A stretch of DNA of 64,000 nt, from assembly GCA_964390545.1 (NCBI GenBank), contig CAYMJV010000002.1, positions 25,284 through 89,283 of the forward strand, read 5' to 3'. Numbering within the stretch: the stretch's first letter is position 1; each line of letters starts with the position of its first letter. This document shows positions 1 through 8,785 of this stretch, piece after piece. The position numbers and the translations under genes are program-made. Below the pieces are notes generated by a model. It ran no database searches and was not told the DNA's origin. It was given only the letters and a program-made list of their open reading frames with translations. This DNA comes from CAYMJV01 sp964390545 (lineage in GTDB: Bacteria > Desulfobacterota > BSN033 > UBA1163).

Positions 1-486
1 GAGATCCTTTTCCAATACCTCGACCGGAAGGATCTCCGAATCTGTTCTATCGAGGTCTCGTTTGTTGTATTGAAGGACGAGAGGAACGGTGCGGATGCTG
101 ACCCCCTTCTCCGCTAAATTCTTTGCTAAGTTGATCAAGCTTTCTATATTCTTTTTCCTCTGAACCTTCAACGAATCTCCGACGAAGACGACCCCATCCA
201 CTCCCTTCAAAACCAATTTCCGTGTGGCATCATAATGGACTTGCCCCGGAACCGTATAAAGCTGAACCCGGATATCAAACCCCCTGATCTTTCCCAAATT
301 CAATGACAAAAAATCAAAAAAGAGGGTCCGATCTCCCTTGGTATCGATGGAGACCATCTTGCCTTTAGTATCTTCCTTGGTGGTACCAAAAATATACTGG
401 AGATTCGTCGTTTTTCCGCAAAAGCCGCAACCATAATAAACGATCTTACATTGAATCTCGTCTTTGCTGAAATTGATAAAAGGCAT
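1..486 (-). CDS. mglA: MglA-like small Ras-family GTPase (3'-truncated by window edge)
   Basis: This gene runs off the left edge; 162 codons are visible, starting at the ATG at 486. The product is a cytoplasmic GTPase of the MglA type, the polarity switch of gliding and twitching motility in Myxococcus and relatives. Visible motifs are the P-loop GCGFCGKTT (residues 19-27), the switch-II region TVPGQ (78-82) in place of the Ras DxxGQ, and the guanine-specifying NKRD (141-144). The family is usually about 195 residues, so roughly 30 are missing. It lies 34 bases downstream of a roadblock protein, the usual partner and GTPase-activating protein of MglA. Family assignment is firm; a motility role is inferred from the family and from the pilus genes nearby. 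Confidence 0.92.
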   Translation of the reverse strand, partial: MPFINFSKDEIQCKIVYYGCGFCGKTTNLQYIFGTTKEDTKGKMVSIDTKGDRTLFFDFLSLNLGKIRGFDIRVQLYTVPGQVHYDATRKLVLKGVDGVVFVGDSLKVQRKKNIESLINLAKNLAEKGVSIRTVPLVLQYNKRDLDRTDSEILPVEVLEKDL

Positions 487-520
487 TAACTTTCTTCCAC
501 CTGCCTATTGAAGGTTGACG

Positions 521-943
521 TTATAATTCTATGGCTACCCTTTTTTTCTCAAAAATCGTTGAGAGGATTCGAGCAAGCTCCTCCGTAATTTTACCGATTT
601 GTAATCGAATCACTCCCAAGGAGGTCCGGTCATCAAAAAGGGTTACCAAGATGACATGGTCACCGATCGCCGAAAAATAGACATTTTCACTCTTTCCCTT
701 ATGAAACAATAGGGTGAATTCTTCTTCCCCTAATATCTTGGCAATTTCAGCGGTGGCTCCAAAGTTGGCCGCCGTCAGGGCTGAAAGGGAAGACATATCA
801 ATCGCAGGTGCATTTCCATGATGGGCAATGAGTTGCCCCGAACGGTCAATTAAGAGCACGGATTGGGCGAGTGAGGAAGCCACTACTTTATTTAAGCAAA
901 AGTTTATTTTTTCCAAATCTTTTTGTGTGATAATAATGTTCAT
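521..943 (-). CDS. Roadblock/LC7-domain protein (MglB-like)
   Basis: A 140-residue protein that is a single roadblock/LC7 domain, the fold of MglB. MglB dimers bind MglA and stimulate its GTP hydrolysis. The alternating strand-helix pattern (for example SVLLIDRSGQLIAHHG near residue 28, and a serine/alanine-rich helix near 50-66) fits the family. The order response regulator, roadblock, MglA on one strand with short gaps indicates one transcript. The start ATG at 943 gives a domain of normal length. The sequence does not show whether it acts as an activator or only as a scaffold for the GTPase. Confidence 0.88.
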   Translation of the reverse strand: MNIIITQKDLEKINFCLNKVVASSLAQSVLLIDRSGQLIAHHGNAPAIDMSSLSALTAANFGATAEIAKILGEEEFTLLFHKGKSENVYFSAIGDHVILVTLFDDRTSLGVIRLQIGKITEELARILSTIFEKKRVAIEL

Positions 944-987
944 CTTCGATGAATTAGGATCTCTCGCGGATATCTTTTCTAAGAATA

Positions 988-1677
988 TTACACTCTGTCA
1001 TCACTTTTTCGCATCGCCTCAACCAGCAGGTGTTCCCAGCTCTGATGGATCGTTTGAAGGGGTGACACGATACCGATATTTGAAACAAATTCCCCTTCCT
1101 GCCAGCTCATGATCTTATAGAAAGCATCCGTTCCCTTCTCTTCTCCACATTCCGCATGTACAATTTCCCCCTCATTCAAGTAAATGACGCCCTTTTCACT
1201 ATCTTTGGTAAAAGTCAGGGCTGTGGTCACACGACTGAGGCAGTTCATCTGAATGATATCCGTCAGTTGCAAGCCGAAGACCTTCCCTTGAAACCCTTTT
1301 TTCTTTCCAATCAAATCAATAATGATCTTTCGGATATCGGATATCTCAAAAGGCTTCTCCACATAATAGAGGGAACCTCGACGATTGGCTTCCTTCTGGA
1401 CATCGGAAGACCCATAGGCAGTCATGATGATGACTTTCGTGTCGGGATAATCTTTCTTAATCTTTACAAGCAGGTCTAAGCCATTAATATCTGGCATGCG
1501 AATATCTGAAATAACCAGATCAATTTTATTATTCCTGAGTAGGGTTAGAGCCTCCTTCCCGTTATTTGCAATGATCACTTCATACTTATCCTTGTCTTTC
1601 GAAAGGCTTTTGGACATGCTCCACGTTAAAGTCTCCTCATCATCCACAATCAAGACCTTCTTTAAGTCCTTTAACAT
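988..1677 (-). CDS. Response regulator with C-terminal DUF4388 (PatA-type) domain
   Basis: From the ATG at 1677 the product has 229 residues. Residues 1-120 are a CheY-like receiver with the acidic pair D12/D13, the phospho-acceptor D58 in SDIRMPD and the conserved lysine K108 in VEKPF. Residues 126-229 match the DUF4388/PatA-N type of effector, which lacks DNA-binding motifs and probably acts through protein contacts. A TTG at 1764 would add 29 hydrophobic residues resembling a signal peptide; I reject it because a receiver belongs in the cytosol. As first gene of the cassette it probably feeds a phosphorylation signal to the roadblock/MglA pair. No partner kinase is adjacent. Confidence 0.87.
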   Translation of the reverse strand: MLKDLKKVLIVDDEETLTWSMSKSLSKDKDKYEVIIANNGKEALTLLRNNKIDLVISDIRMPDINGLDLLVKIKKDYPDTKVIIMTAYGSSDVQKEANRRGSLYYVEKPFEISDIRKIIIDLIGKKKGFQGKVFGLQLTDIIQMNCLSRVTTALTFTKDSEKGVIYLNEGEIVHAECGEEKGTDAFYKIMSWQEGEFVSNIGIVSPLQTIHQSWEHLLVEAMRKSDDRV

Positions 1678-1827
1678 ATTAATATTCTCTGAGTATGGTA
1701 AAATTCCACTCATTGTATTCAATATTAACGATGTAATTAGCAAAATAAGTGCCAATTTTTTCAAAAGATTTAAGTACTTAATTCACTTAAGGGTTCGCAT
1801 AGTTCTATCACTTCATGGTTTCATAGA

Positions 1828-1856
1828 ATTATACTTAAGGCCTAAGAAATGGTCAA
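1828..1856 (-). promoter_or_regulatory. Sigma-70-type promoter of the regulator-roadblock-mglA operon
   Basis: Read on the minus strand, TTGACC (1851-1856) is followed after exactly 17 bases by a perfect TATAAT (1828-1833). Initiation would fall near 1821, giving a leader of about 140 bases before the ATG at 1677. This is one of the best housekeeping-type promoters visible in the window and contrasts with the sigma-54-type elements in front of the pilin genes. Confidence 0.65.
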
Positions 1857-2375
1857 TATTTATCCATTGGTAAAAAAATGTCCCCCTCCCCCCCTCTTTT
1901 TTTTGTGAATCATCCAGCCTATTTCATGCCTCGAAATCCTTTGATCAAAAGAGGGTTCTTTTTTGAATAGGCCCGGGTCATTTGAAGAAAAACCTTTCTC
2001 ATTGGAATCTCCGTATTGATATGAACCTTCTGCGGGTCAGAATGTCTATTTAAGAAAATATCGTTTAGAAACCCTATCTAAAGCGTGGAGGAATGTTTGA
2101 ATCCATCCTAGGCACATTTGGGTTTTTTGAAATCCCTTCTCCTGCCGTTCTCATACGGTATTTAAATCATCAGAATCCAATGAGCATGAACCTTTCACCG
2201 CATTCTTTTTCGATTTGAACAAGGTCTGAATGATTCTTCACCCCAGCCTAACCCACTGAATGGAACGGATGCTTCAGGAAAGTTTTTAAAGAAAGTTTTT
2301 AAAAACTTGACTTTTCAGGGGTCTTTAGGTAAGTTTTTATTAATTAAATTTTTGCAATCGAGAAACTTTTTCCCA
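1857..2375. other. Intergenic region without recognisable gene
   Basis: About 520 bases separate the minus-strand promoter from the plus-strand TPR gene. The stretch holds a C-rich/T-rich tract (about 1880-1902) and, near 2279-2306, a repeated AAAGTTTTTAAA-like word. No open frame with a credible start and no RNA gene is seen. A TTGACT at 2307 has no convincing -10 box at normal spacing. Confidence 0.5.
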
Positions 2376-3374
2376 ATGGATAAAGAAAAAATATTGAAGA
2401 CAGCTCAGCAATATGTGCTGAAAGGTCAAACTGAAAAGGCCATCAAAGAATATCAAAAAATTGTGAAGGCCACCCCAAAGGATATTCGAGCCCGTCTTAA
2501 ATTAGGGGATCTCTATTTAAAAGATGGCGAAAACGAAAAAGCCATAGAGGAATATTTGAGAGTGGCTGAACTCTACGAAGAAGAAGATCTCAACTCCCGG
2601 GCCATCTCAAGCTATAAGAAAGTCCTATCCTTAAACCCAAAACTGATTGAAGCCTATCACAAGATTGCTGAATTATATTTAAAGGAAGGATTAAAAGGAG
2701 ATGCTAAGAATTGTTATCATAGCATATTAAAAATGAGGCCCCATGACCAAAAGGCGCTAGAGGCCTTTAAGAGTCTTGCAGAAGATCAACCGCCTAAGGA
2801 AGTCCCCAAGAGGGCCCCTTACCAAGAAGAAATTCCCAAGAGGGTCCCTCAACAAGAAATCGTTACTCCGAGGTATTCAGCCCCTATTCCACAGACCAGA
2901 GAAGTTGAAGAAGAGATCCCACTCACCTCCCCTCTCCCTCCCGATAGTCCTGACGTATCTTTTCAAAGCGAACCTGCTTTTGAAACAGAACCCCCGTCTG
3001 CCCCCGACAAGGATTCGGAAATGCATTACCATTTAGGGATTGCATACAAAGAGATGGAGCTCTTTGACTATGCCATTTCAGAGTTTGAGCAGGCTGCTTT
3101 GAACCCTTCTATACAATTTGATTCATATATCATGCTAGGAAATTGTTTTATGGAGAAAGGGGCCTATGATAAATCAATTGAACATTATAGGATGGCAACA
3201 GAAATAAAAGGTTTATCAAAGGAAAAGCTGGCTCAAATCAATCTCAATTTGGGCTTAGCCTATGAAGCCAATGGGATGATTTCGGACGCCCTGGATGCCT
3301 ATCAGCTTGCCCTGAAATTAAATCCTTCCTCCTCCGAAGCCAAAGAAAAAATTAGGCGCCTCCAGCAAGGGTAG
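2376..3374 (+). CDS. Tetratricopeptide-repeat protein
   Basis: A 332-residue soluble protein with no signal peptide. An N-terminal block of TPR repeats (about residues 1-140, with the repeating W/Y-G-Y-A-P-type pattern, e.g. RLKLGDLYLKDGENEKAIEEY) is followed by a proline/glutamate-rich linker (about 145-220) and a C-terminal TPR block (about 225-330). TPR arrays bind partner proteins; the partner is unknown. The ATG at 2376 is chosen over a TTG at 2307, whose extra 23 residues do not look like TPR sequence. It is the only plus-strand gene in the first 48 kb. Divergence from the MglA cassette and nearby pilus genes suggest an accessory role in motility or pilus assembly, but that is a guess. 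Confidence 0.85.
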   Translation: MDKEKILKTAQQYVLKGQTEKAIKEYQKIVKATPKDIRARLKLGDLYLKDGENEKAIEEYLRVAELYEEEDLNSRAISSYKKVLSLNPKLIEAYHKIAELYLKEGLKGDAKNCYHSILKMRPHDQKALEAFKSLAEDQPPKEVPKRAPYQEEIPKRVPQQEIVTPRYSAPIPQTREVEEEIPLTSPLPPDSPDVSFQSEPAFETEPPSAPDKDSEMHYHLGIAYKEMELFDYAISEFEQAALNPSIQFDSYIMLGNCFMEKGAYDKSIEHYRMATEIKGLSKEKLAQINLNLGLAYEANGMISDALDAYQLALKLNPSSSEAKEKIRRLQQG

Positions 3375-3465
3375 GGTTCATTGAGTCACCCCTCCCCTTG
3401 CCTTTCAGAATGGATCAATCGGACTCTTTATGGAATCAACCCATTCGACTCCCCGGTATGATCCT

Positions 3466-3547
3466 TCGACTGCGCTCAGGACAAGCGCCCGGGGTATGCT
3501 CAGGGTTGATACTGAGCGGCGCTTCTTCCCCCGATTTAAAAATCGGG
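3466..3547. repeat. Dispersed palindromic repeat with small hairpin
   Basis: A CTTCGACTGCGCTCAGGAC-type word, common as a dispersed intergenic repeat in many genomes, is followed by inverted copies of gcGCTCAG/CTGAGCggc. At 3530-3547 there is a perfect 8-bp stem (CCCGATTT/AAATCGGG). No T-run follows on either strand, so it is not a convincing intrinsic terminator although it lies between two convergent genes. Confidence 0.45.
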
Positions 3548-3578
3548 ATTTGGCACCGTCGAACGTATTAAAAGATCC

Positions 3579-6434
3579 TTATGGAGTGACTTCCCTCCAG
3601 TAGAGAATTTCTTTAGTGGTGGAAGGTGAATATCCTTTTCTCGTCAAGATTTCGCCGCTCGTTGTTCCGATCGTCACGGATGCCTTGCCTTCTAAATTGA
3701 CTGAGATGACAGGAGCTGAAGGGATTCCCTCTCCGATCGTCTCGGATCGGGCGGAAGGCCTCCCCACTGAGTAATCATCCAGGACGAGAGCCCCTCCTCC
3801 TGAGAGATACTCAACAACATAAAGAGAAGCCTCACCCGTTCGATTACATTCATCCGTCGTAGCATAGGTATAAGTTGTAAAATAGAGTAAATTGCTGAAC
3901 ACGGCCGGCTTCGATAACACTTTTTCAGATCTCGCCAACTGAATGTACCACCCTTTCAATGGCCATTGGGGAGTAGTGAACGTCTGATCGGTGAAATCGG
4001 TAACATTCCTCAGATTGCCCTCGTCTCTTGGGTAGGAACCTATCCCATCGTCCTTTACAGCATAAAATTTGTCCCTGCTATTAGTATCCGTTGGATTTTC
4101 TCTGTCCCCTGTCCCAAAAAAAACCCAGGGAGTTCGATGACTGTCCAAGGAGACTGCGGGTTGATAATAGAGCGGTCCCTTGTCAGCAGGTGCCCCTCTC
4201 GGTCTAAACAAGACTGTCCCTGTCCAGTTTCCCACGTCAGTGGATGAGATGTCGAAAACCCACATCTGCCCTGATAAATCTCCAATATAGACTTTGTCGA
4301 TATACCCATTGAAATCCGTGTCCACAGCAGTGGGAGGCGCTGTCATCGAGTAGTCCATACGGGGCAATCCAGAGAACTCAGCCAAGATATCCCCTGTTTT
4401 TATATCAATTACAAAGAAGCCCTTCCCGGTGACATTTGTATTATCAAACCCGCCTCCAATAAAGGCGACCCATCTTTCGCGCAGCTCGTCCCCTACTCTG
4501 ATTCTAATTCTTCCTATCGCAGGTTCTGACCAACTCTGTCCAAGTTTCGCAAGGGTCGCTGCATCTGTTGCTTTCGGGAACTCCCAGAGATATTTCGGGT
4601 TCAACGTATCGGTGACATCCAGAGCGAAATAATGTTTTCCACCCTTTCTCAAGCCCGAGATTAAAACCGTCTTCCACTCATCCCTGGCCTTTGTGATACC
4701 AGATGGGTTGCTGTCACTGTAAAACCACACATCCGTCACCTTAGGCGATGAATCCACGTAATAGGTGTGGAGTGTAGCACTATTTTTCAAACTCCCAAGC
4801 AGGCTATGGGGGATGAACGCCCATTCTTCCGCTCCGGTTTCGGCATTGAAGGCATGGAGCATCCCATCATTGGCTCCAACAATGATCACCTTTGTTCGAT
4901 TCTTGTTTCTTTGATAAAACCCTTCACTCCCATCCGGGCATTGATTGAAACACCGGTCGATAAAAAAACGAGAGGGTTCTCCAATGATGACGGCATTGGA
5001 ATGGAAGATATCCCCTAATTTCCATAACCTATCATGTGTATCATATCCTGCGCTTGGGGCGAAAGGTGCATCTATGTCGTAAGTATCTTGTCCTCTAATG
5101 TGCAAAATGAGTTTGTCACGTTCAGCATCAGTGGCTACATTCAAATCTTCTTTGGTTAGGTTGGCAGAGGTGAAGGATTGCAGTGCCCCCCTTACATAGG
5201 TATAAATTTTTCTCCCAGAACTGGCTTTGTTATTCAATTGCTCGCCTGCATCCCATTTGGGATTAATGGGATTATTATCATTATCGACTTCAAGGGTTCC
5301 ATCTTCCCGTAATTGGAAGGCCTTTAAGTTCCCTCGCCAGAAGGGGGTTTGTTGGGGCATAAAGGATGAAATGTAGACCACATCCCCCTCTACCATTCGG
5401 ACTGTAGGGACAGAAGGAGCCGTATAGGAATAGGACCTCTCCCTAATGTATCTGATAATTGTCTTCAGTGCATTCCTGAGTTGGGAGGCATCCTCTGCTA
5501 AAAATGCATAGCCGGAAAGATCATAGTTGGCAGGATCCGCATTGGTATCTGTGATGCTACACAAATCTTCTCCTGCCGAAGGGAGATACTGGGTGATATT
5601 ATAGGCATCAGCATTTCCAGAATTCGGTTCTAGAGGATTGTCCGTCCCGCCATATTTCGCAACCCAATTTAAGGTCTTTTTCAAATGGACCGGCATGTTT
5701 GCACCGAACCCAATCGCAAAGACCTGGAGCGGGACGACATTAGGAGCAGACGAAGGGGTGTAAAGCTCTTTGGCCCGCAGGACGGTCATAAACCTCCTCT
5801 TAAACATGTCCGAGGCATTCTCGGAGCAATCCCCGCTGCAGGCGACCGTGTCACTACCATCCGTAATAAAAACCACAAACTTCTGGCGGCATGCGATGGC
5901 TTGATCATTCGGATTCACATGGTCCCGAAAATAAATTCCCCCCTCTACCAGGGATGCACCCAGAGGAGTACATCCTGTCGCTGTCTCTGCTGCATCAGAC
6001 ACTTTGTCCCAAATTGTTTTATACGCACTCCCTACCTCCGTCTCATTTTGAAACACTTTAATCTTACCCGTCATGGGATTACTATCATCCTCATCGGCCT
6101 CCCCTACCCCTCTGAATCTCATATATCCTATTTTGACATTCAAACTGCTCTGATCATTCGAATCAATGTAGTTCCCATCGTGATTCGAATCTTTACCGCT
6201 GTCATCATCATCAAGAAGGTCGTAGATCACATCCCTCGCAATATCAATTCTTCGATCTGGAGAGGAAGCGGCATTCCCTGCAACATCCCAATTCATGCTT
6301 CCGGACATATCCAAAAGGATGAGGGCTTCCGGCTTTACCCCCAACGTAAAGAGGTCTGTATCATCCGCCATAGAGGGGCAGACGCAAATGAAAAAGGTAC
6401 CCGTCACGAGTAGGAATAAAGCCCATTTTCTCAT
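3579..6434 (-). CDS. pilY1: PilY1-type tip adhesin/minor-pilus assembly protein (operon B)
   Basis: A 951-residue secreted protein: a signal peptide (residues 1-23, cleavage after SMA) is followed by a von Willebrand A domain with the MIDAS motif DMSGSM (42-47) and then by the PilY1 C-terminal beta-propeller. The propeller carries the loop DTDFNGYIDKVY, equivalent to the calcium-binding loop that controls pilus extension and retraction in Pseudomonas PilY1. It is last in the run fimT-pilV-pilW-pilX-small protein-pilY1, the standard arrangement for genes that prime pilus assembly and sit at the tip. It is paralogous to the protein at 11094-14129. Length and domain order are normal. Surface location and a role in adhesion or mechanosensing are inferred from the family. 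Confidence 0.93.
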   Translation of the reverse strand: MRKWALFLLVTGTFFICVCPSMADDTDLFTLGVKPEALILLDMSGSMNWDVAGNAASSPDRRIDIARDVIYDLLDDDDSGKDSNHDGNYIDSNDQSSLNVKIGYMRFRGVGEADEDDSNPMTGKIKVFQNETEVGSAYKTIWDKVSDAAETATGCTPLGASLVEGGIYFRDHVNPNDQAIACRQKFVVFITDGSDTVACSGDCSENASDMFKRRFMTVLRAKELYTPSSAPNVVPLQVFAIGFGANMPVHLKKTLNWVAKYGGTDNPLEPNSGNADAYNITQYLPSAGEDLCSITDTNADPANYDLSGYAFLAEDASQLRNALKTIIRYIRERSYSYTAPSVPTVRMVEGDVVYISSFMPQQTPFWRGNLKAFQLREDGTLEVDNDNNPINPKWDAGEQLNNKASSGRKIYTYVRGALQSFTSANLTKEDLNVATDAERDKLILHIRGQDTYDIDAPFAPSAGYDTHDRLWKLGDIFHSNAVIIGEPSRFFIDRCFNQCPDGSEGFYQRNKNRTKVIIVGANDGMLHAFNAETGAEEWAFIPHSLLGSLKNSATLHTYYVDSSPKVTDVWFYSDSNPSGITKARDEWKTVLISGLRKGGKHYFALDVTDTLNPKYLWEFPKATDAATLAKLGQSWSEPAIGRIRIRVGDELRERWVAFIGGGFDNTNVTGKGFFVIDIKTGDILAEFSGLPRMDYSMTAPPTAVDTDFNGYIDKVYIGDLSGQMWVFDISSTDVGNWTGTVLFRPRGAPADKGPLYYQPAVSLDSHRTPWVFFGTGDRENPTDTNSRDKFYAVKDDGIGSYPRDEGNLRNVTDFTDQTFTTPQWPLKGWYIQLARSEKVLSKPAVFSNLLYFTTYTYATTDECNRTGEASLYVVEYLSGGGALVLDDYSVGRPSARSETIGEGIPSAPVISVNLEGKASVTIGTTSGEILTRKGYSPSTTKEILYWREVTP

Positions 6435-6600
6435 TATTTTCTTACCTCTCTTCAGGGGTTGAAAATCCTAAAATAAAGGAGAGTTCCTTGAAGATCAAAT
6501 CCGGCCCTATGCGGTTGTCGTCTCCCCTCCATGTCGCCGGTTGTCATTCGTATTCCGGATGATGGCTTTGGCTTTGTAGAGCGAAGGGCAGCGTGTGAGA

Positions 6601-6945
6601 TCAAGGGTTTCTTTTAGGGGTCCTTATGGTCCTTATAACAGTGATCTTTTCCGGATAGATCCCCTCTGTCTTCCGAACCCCTTCCACTCTCACGGAGAGT
6701 CCCCGTTTCAGTTGATTCATTTTCAATTGGTTATTATTCTCGTCAACAATCTTCGTATTCGAAGTGATATAAACCCTTTGTTCATTGACAACGATAAATC
6801 TGCGGCTCTCAGGAATGCTGTCAATCGATCCAAAGAAAGAAAAGACTCCTTCTTTCTTCCCCTGAGAGAACCCCGAGCTCGCGAGGAACAGTGTCACCAC
6901 CAAAAAAACAAACTGAAGCAGGAAAACCTTTTTGACTTGCATCAT
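6601..6945 (-). CDS. Small secreted protein of the PilY1 operon, unknown function
   Basis: A 114-residue protein with a clear signal peptide (hydrophobic residues about 7-22, FVFLVVTLFLASSGFS) and a short beta-rich mature part (GSIDSIPESRRFIVVNEQRVYITSNT). It resembles the 119-residue protein next to the other pilY1 (10721-11080): both place a strand-rich segment around [I/M]IVNE, followed by a stretch predicting strands and a basic tail. An OB-like or DUF5666-like small fold is possible. A GAGGAG ribosome site precedes two in-frame ATGs (6945, 6942); either could be used. Position between pilX and pilY1 suggests a periplasmic or surface helper of PilY1. I do not recognise the family. Confidence 0.7.
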   Translation of the reverse strand: MMQVKKVFLLQFVFLVVTLFLASSGFSQGKKEGVFSFFGSIDSIPESRRFIVVNEQRVYITSNTKIVDENNNQLKMNQLKRGLSVRVEGVRKTEGIYPEKITVIRTIRTPKRNP

Positions 6946-6963
6946 CAACTCCTCAATCGATTC

Positions 6964-6998
6964 TTAAGGATTTTAAATTTGATTTTAAGGATTTTAAA
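6964..6998. repeat. Tandem 14-bp direct repeat behind pilX
   Basis: TTAAGGATTTTAAA occurs twice (6964-6977 and 6985-6998) with a 21-base period in the short gap between pilX and the small secreted gene. Purpose unknown. The spacing of two helical turns would fit a protein-binding site, but slippage is equally possible. Confidence 0.5.
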
Positions 6999-7007
6999 CT
7001 TATTAAA

Positions 7008-7484
7008 TTAAAAAGGACCGAATCTCACTTGCGCTTCAATTTCCTTTGTGGCCCCAAAGGATTCACCTGTCGCATTGATCTGAAATTGTAAGAAATTACC
7101 TGGGGTGCGTTGGGAATAGCCCGTGGGAGAATCGCCCAGTTCAAACCCCCCCTTTCCTCTCTCAATCGGTGGAGGGCAAGGCCCAAGATATTGAACCGGC
7201 TTTGGGGCTCCTTTGTCCAAGGCGGCTCCGCTCCAGCCATAGGAGTCTTCCCCAATCTTCATTCGAGGAATGGGTTGATAATAATTTTCTGGAACTCGCT
7301 TTAGACCTACCTGGAAGATGGCCTCAGAAGCATAAAAGGCGCCCGTTCCCACCCTTTCGTTCCCCGATATGTTTGTCTCAAAGGTGGTCGTGCTGATCGC
7401 ACTGATTCCAATGAAGGTTAAAATAAGAAGCATGATCAGAGCAATAACTAACGCCACACCCTTTTCATTGCTTAATCCTTGCAC
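7008..7484 (-). CDS. pilX: PilX-type minor pilin (operon B)
   Basis: A 158-residue protein with the PilX N-terminal signature: a short leader ending in glycine (SNEKG), then VALVIALIMLLILTFIGI and a phenylalanine/threonine-rich region ending NISGNERVGTGAFYASEA. Like other PilX proteins it lacks the glutamate at position 5 of ordinary pilins. It would be cleaved by the prepilin peptidase and join the initiating complex at the pilus tip. The start is a GTG at 7484 behind a strong GGGGGAGG ribosome site. It follows pilW by about 30 bases and is paralogous to 14134-14622. Confidence 0.88.
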   Translation of the reverse strand: MQGLSNEKGVALVIALIMLLILTFIGISAISTTTFETNISGNERVGTGAFYASEAIFQVGLKRVPENYYQPIPRMKIGEDSYGWSGAALDKGAPKPVQYLGPCPPPIERGKGGFELGDSPTGYSQRTPGNFLQFQINATGESFGATKEIEAQVRFGPF

Positions 7485-7514
7485 AAGAGCCTCCCCCTTC
7501 TCCCGTTACGGACT

Positions 7515-8396
7515 TCATCTCATATTTCTTACCAAAATATTGGAGGCAATGGTTCTCCTCCTAAATCCTCCTGTCCCCCCTTTGAATTCTGGATCAGAAA
7601 TGCTTGTTCTCGCATGGACAGTAACCCTCACCATCCGAATTCTCGAAGGATCAGCAGGTGAGTCGGACTCCGATCCATCTTCCAAAACATACCTGAACTG
7701 GAGGTTTTCAATATTTTCTGCGACCACCTGGGACCATCCTCCATCTGTGAGATCCTCCCTTGTTAGAACGGGCATATTGGGATCACGGTTGTCCGGTCTC
7801 AATTGATACCTGATGGCCTTGACCTTAAAGACCGGAGTCCCGGCCCCATGATTGAAAAGTAACTTGCCATCCAGGGTAATGGTGTTTCCGTCAATCCACC
7901 TTACGATATGGGTTTCCAAGCCTCCGATGCACAGGTATCTTCTCGTGAGAAGATTGAATTGATTTGCTCCCCCTACCAATTGGATGGTGTCGCTCCCATC
8001 AGTTGACTGGCTGAGCGTCGATACTTGTTCAAAGGCACCGATAATCGTTATTTGATCATCATTCTGACCGACATTATTCTCATTGTCCCTCGGATTAATG
8101 ACATCTAAAAAAGGGCCGCCAATCGTCAAAAAAGGCAGATACTCAGGGGGGAAGACATTCCATACACTTCCAAAGCCGGCCATCCTGATCTCCCTCATCA
8201 TCCGGTTGATCGCCACCCTCACATTCTGCTGCATATCCACCACCTGCTCCTGTACCATATAGGTCCTGTGTTGACCTATAAATGTCCGATAGAGGGCGGC
8301 AGTCAGAATCGCACTGATGGCCATTGCCACCAGCAATTCAATCAGGGTTAATCCCTTAGACCTTTTCAATCGATAAGCGATCAAATGGATCCTCAC
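7515..8396 (-). CDS. pilW: PilW-type minor pilin (operon B)
   Basis: A 293-residue class III-signal protein. The leader ends in SKG and is followed by LTLIELLVAMAISAILTAAL, the hydrophobic pilin helix with Glu5, then QVVDMQQNVRVAINRMMREIRMAGFG, typical of PilW. It starts at a GTG (8396) that overlaps the stop of pilV in a GTGA arrangement, implying translational coupling. PilW, PilV, PilX and FimT form the minor-pilin platform on which PilY1 is placed. The mature part is longer than in its paralogue (14678-15325, 215 residues), so the two tip complexes differ in size. Confidence 0.9.
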   Translation of the reverse strand: MRIHLIAYRLKRSKGLTLIELLVAMAISAILTAALYRTFIGQHRTYMVQEQVVDMQQNVRVAINRMMREIRMAGFGSVWNVFPPEYLPFLTIGGPFLDVINPRDNENNVGQNDDQITIIGAFEQVSTLSQSTDGSDTIQLVGGANQFNLLTRRYLCIGGLETHIVRWIDGNTITLDGKLLFNHGAGTPVFKVKAIRYQLRPDNRDPNMPVLTREDLTDGGWSQVVAENIENLQFRYVLEDGSESDSPADPSRIRMVRVTVHARTSISDPEFKGGTGGFRRRTIASNILVRNMR

Positions 8397-8785
8397 TGCG
8401 ACCTGATCGTCGAAAAGGAAATATTGTGATCCGCACCATCATTCCAACGGACCGTGTAATTGACCTTTAAATAACTTCCGTTGGGATCAGAAATGGATTC
8501 CACCGAATAAGAACGATTGAAGGTGAGATCTGAAATGACTACGGTCCCGTCATTATGACTTCCTATGCCTAAGGGTGGATCATTCAAGGGTAAGTTCTTT
8601 AAGAATTCGAGTCGATCTTGGGCCGCATACGTGGCCTGCATGAGGTTATTGCTGAAAAAATTTCCTCGGACGGATGTGACTTGGAGGCTGGCGATGGCGA
8701 GAAGACCGATGGCAAGAAAAACCACGCAGATCAAAACTTCGATTAGTGAAAACCCTTCTTTTCTAAAAACCATCGATCGGTTCAT
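8393..8785 (-). CDS. pilV: PilV-type minor pilin (operon B)
   Basis: A 130-residue pseudopilin: leader ending in RKEG, cleavage before FSLIEVLICVVFLAIGLLAIA, with Glu5 retained. The conserved LQVTSVRGNFFSNNLMQATYAAQDRLEFLKNLP-type segment (about residues 35-65, hydrophobic then DRLE) is diagnostic of PilV. Its ATG overlaps the fimT stop (ATGA) and its stop overlaps the pilW start, so fimT-pilV-pilW are translationally coupled. Confidence 0.89.
   Translation of the reverse strand: MNRSMVFRKEGFSLIEVLICVVFLAIGLLAIASLQVTSVRGNFFSNNLMQATYAAQDRLEFLKNLPLNDPPLGIGSHNDGTVVISDLTFNRSYSVESISDPNGSYLKVNYTVRWNDGADHNISFSTIRSQ

Noticed and set aside
1678..1764. N-terminal extension of the response regulator from a TTG, looking like a signal peptide
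   Set aside because: A receiver domain is cytoplasmic, the start is TTG with no clear ribosome site, and an ATG directly before the receiver gives a normal length.
2307..2375. TTG start or TTGACT promoter upstream of the TPR gene
   Set aside because: The extra residues are not TPR-like, and no -10 box lies at 16-18 bases from TTGACT.
3530..3547. Intrinsic terminator between the TPR gene and pilY1
   Set aside because: Perfect stem but no T-run on either strand.
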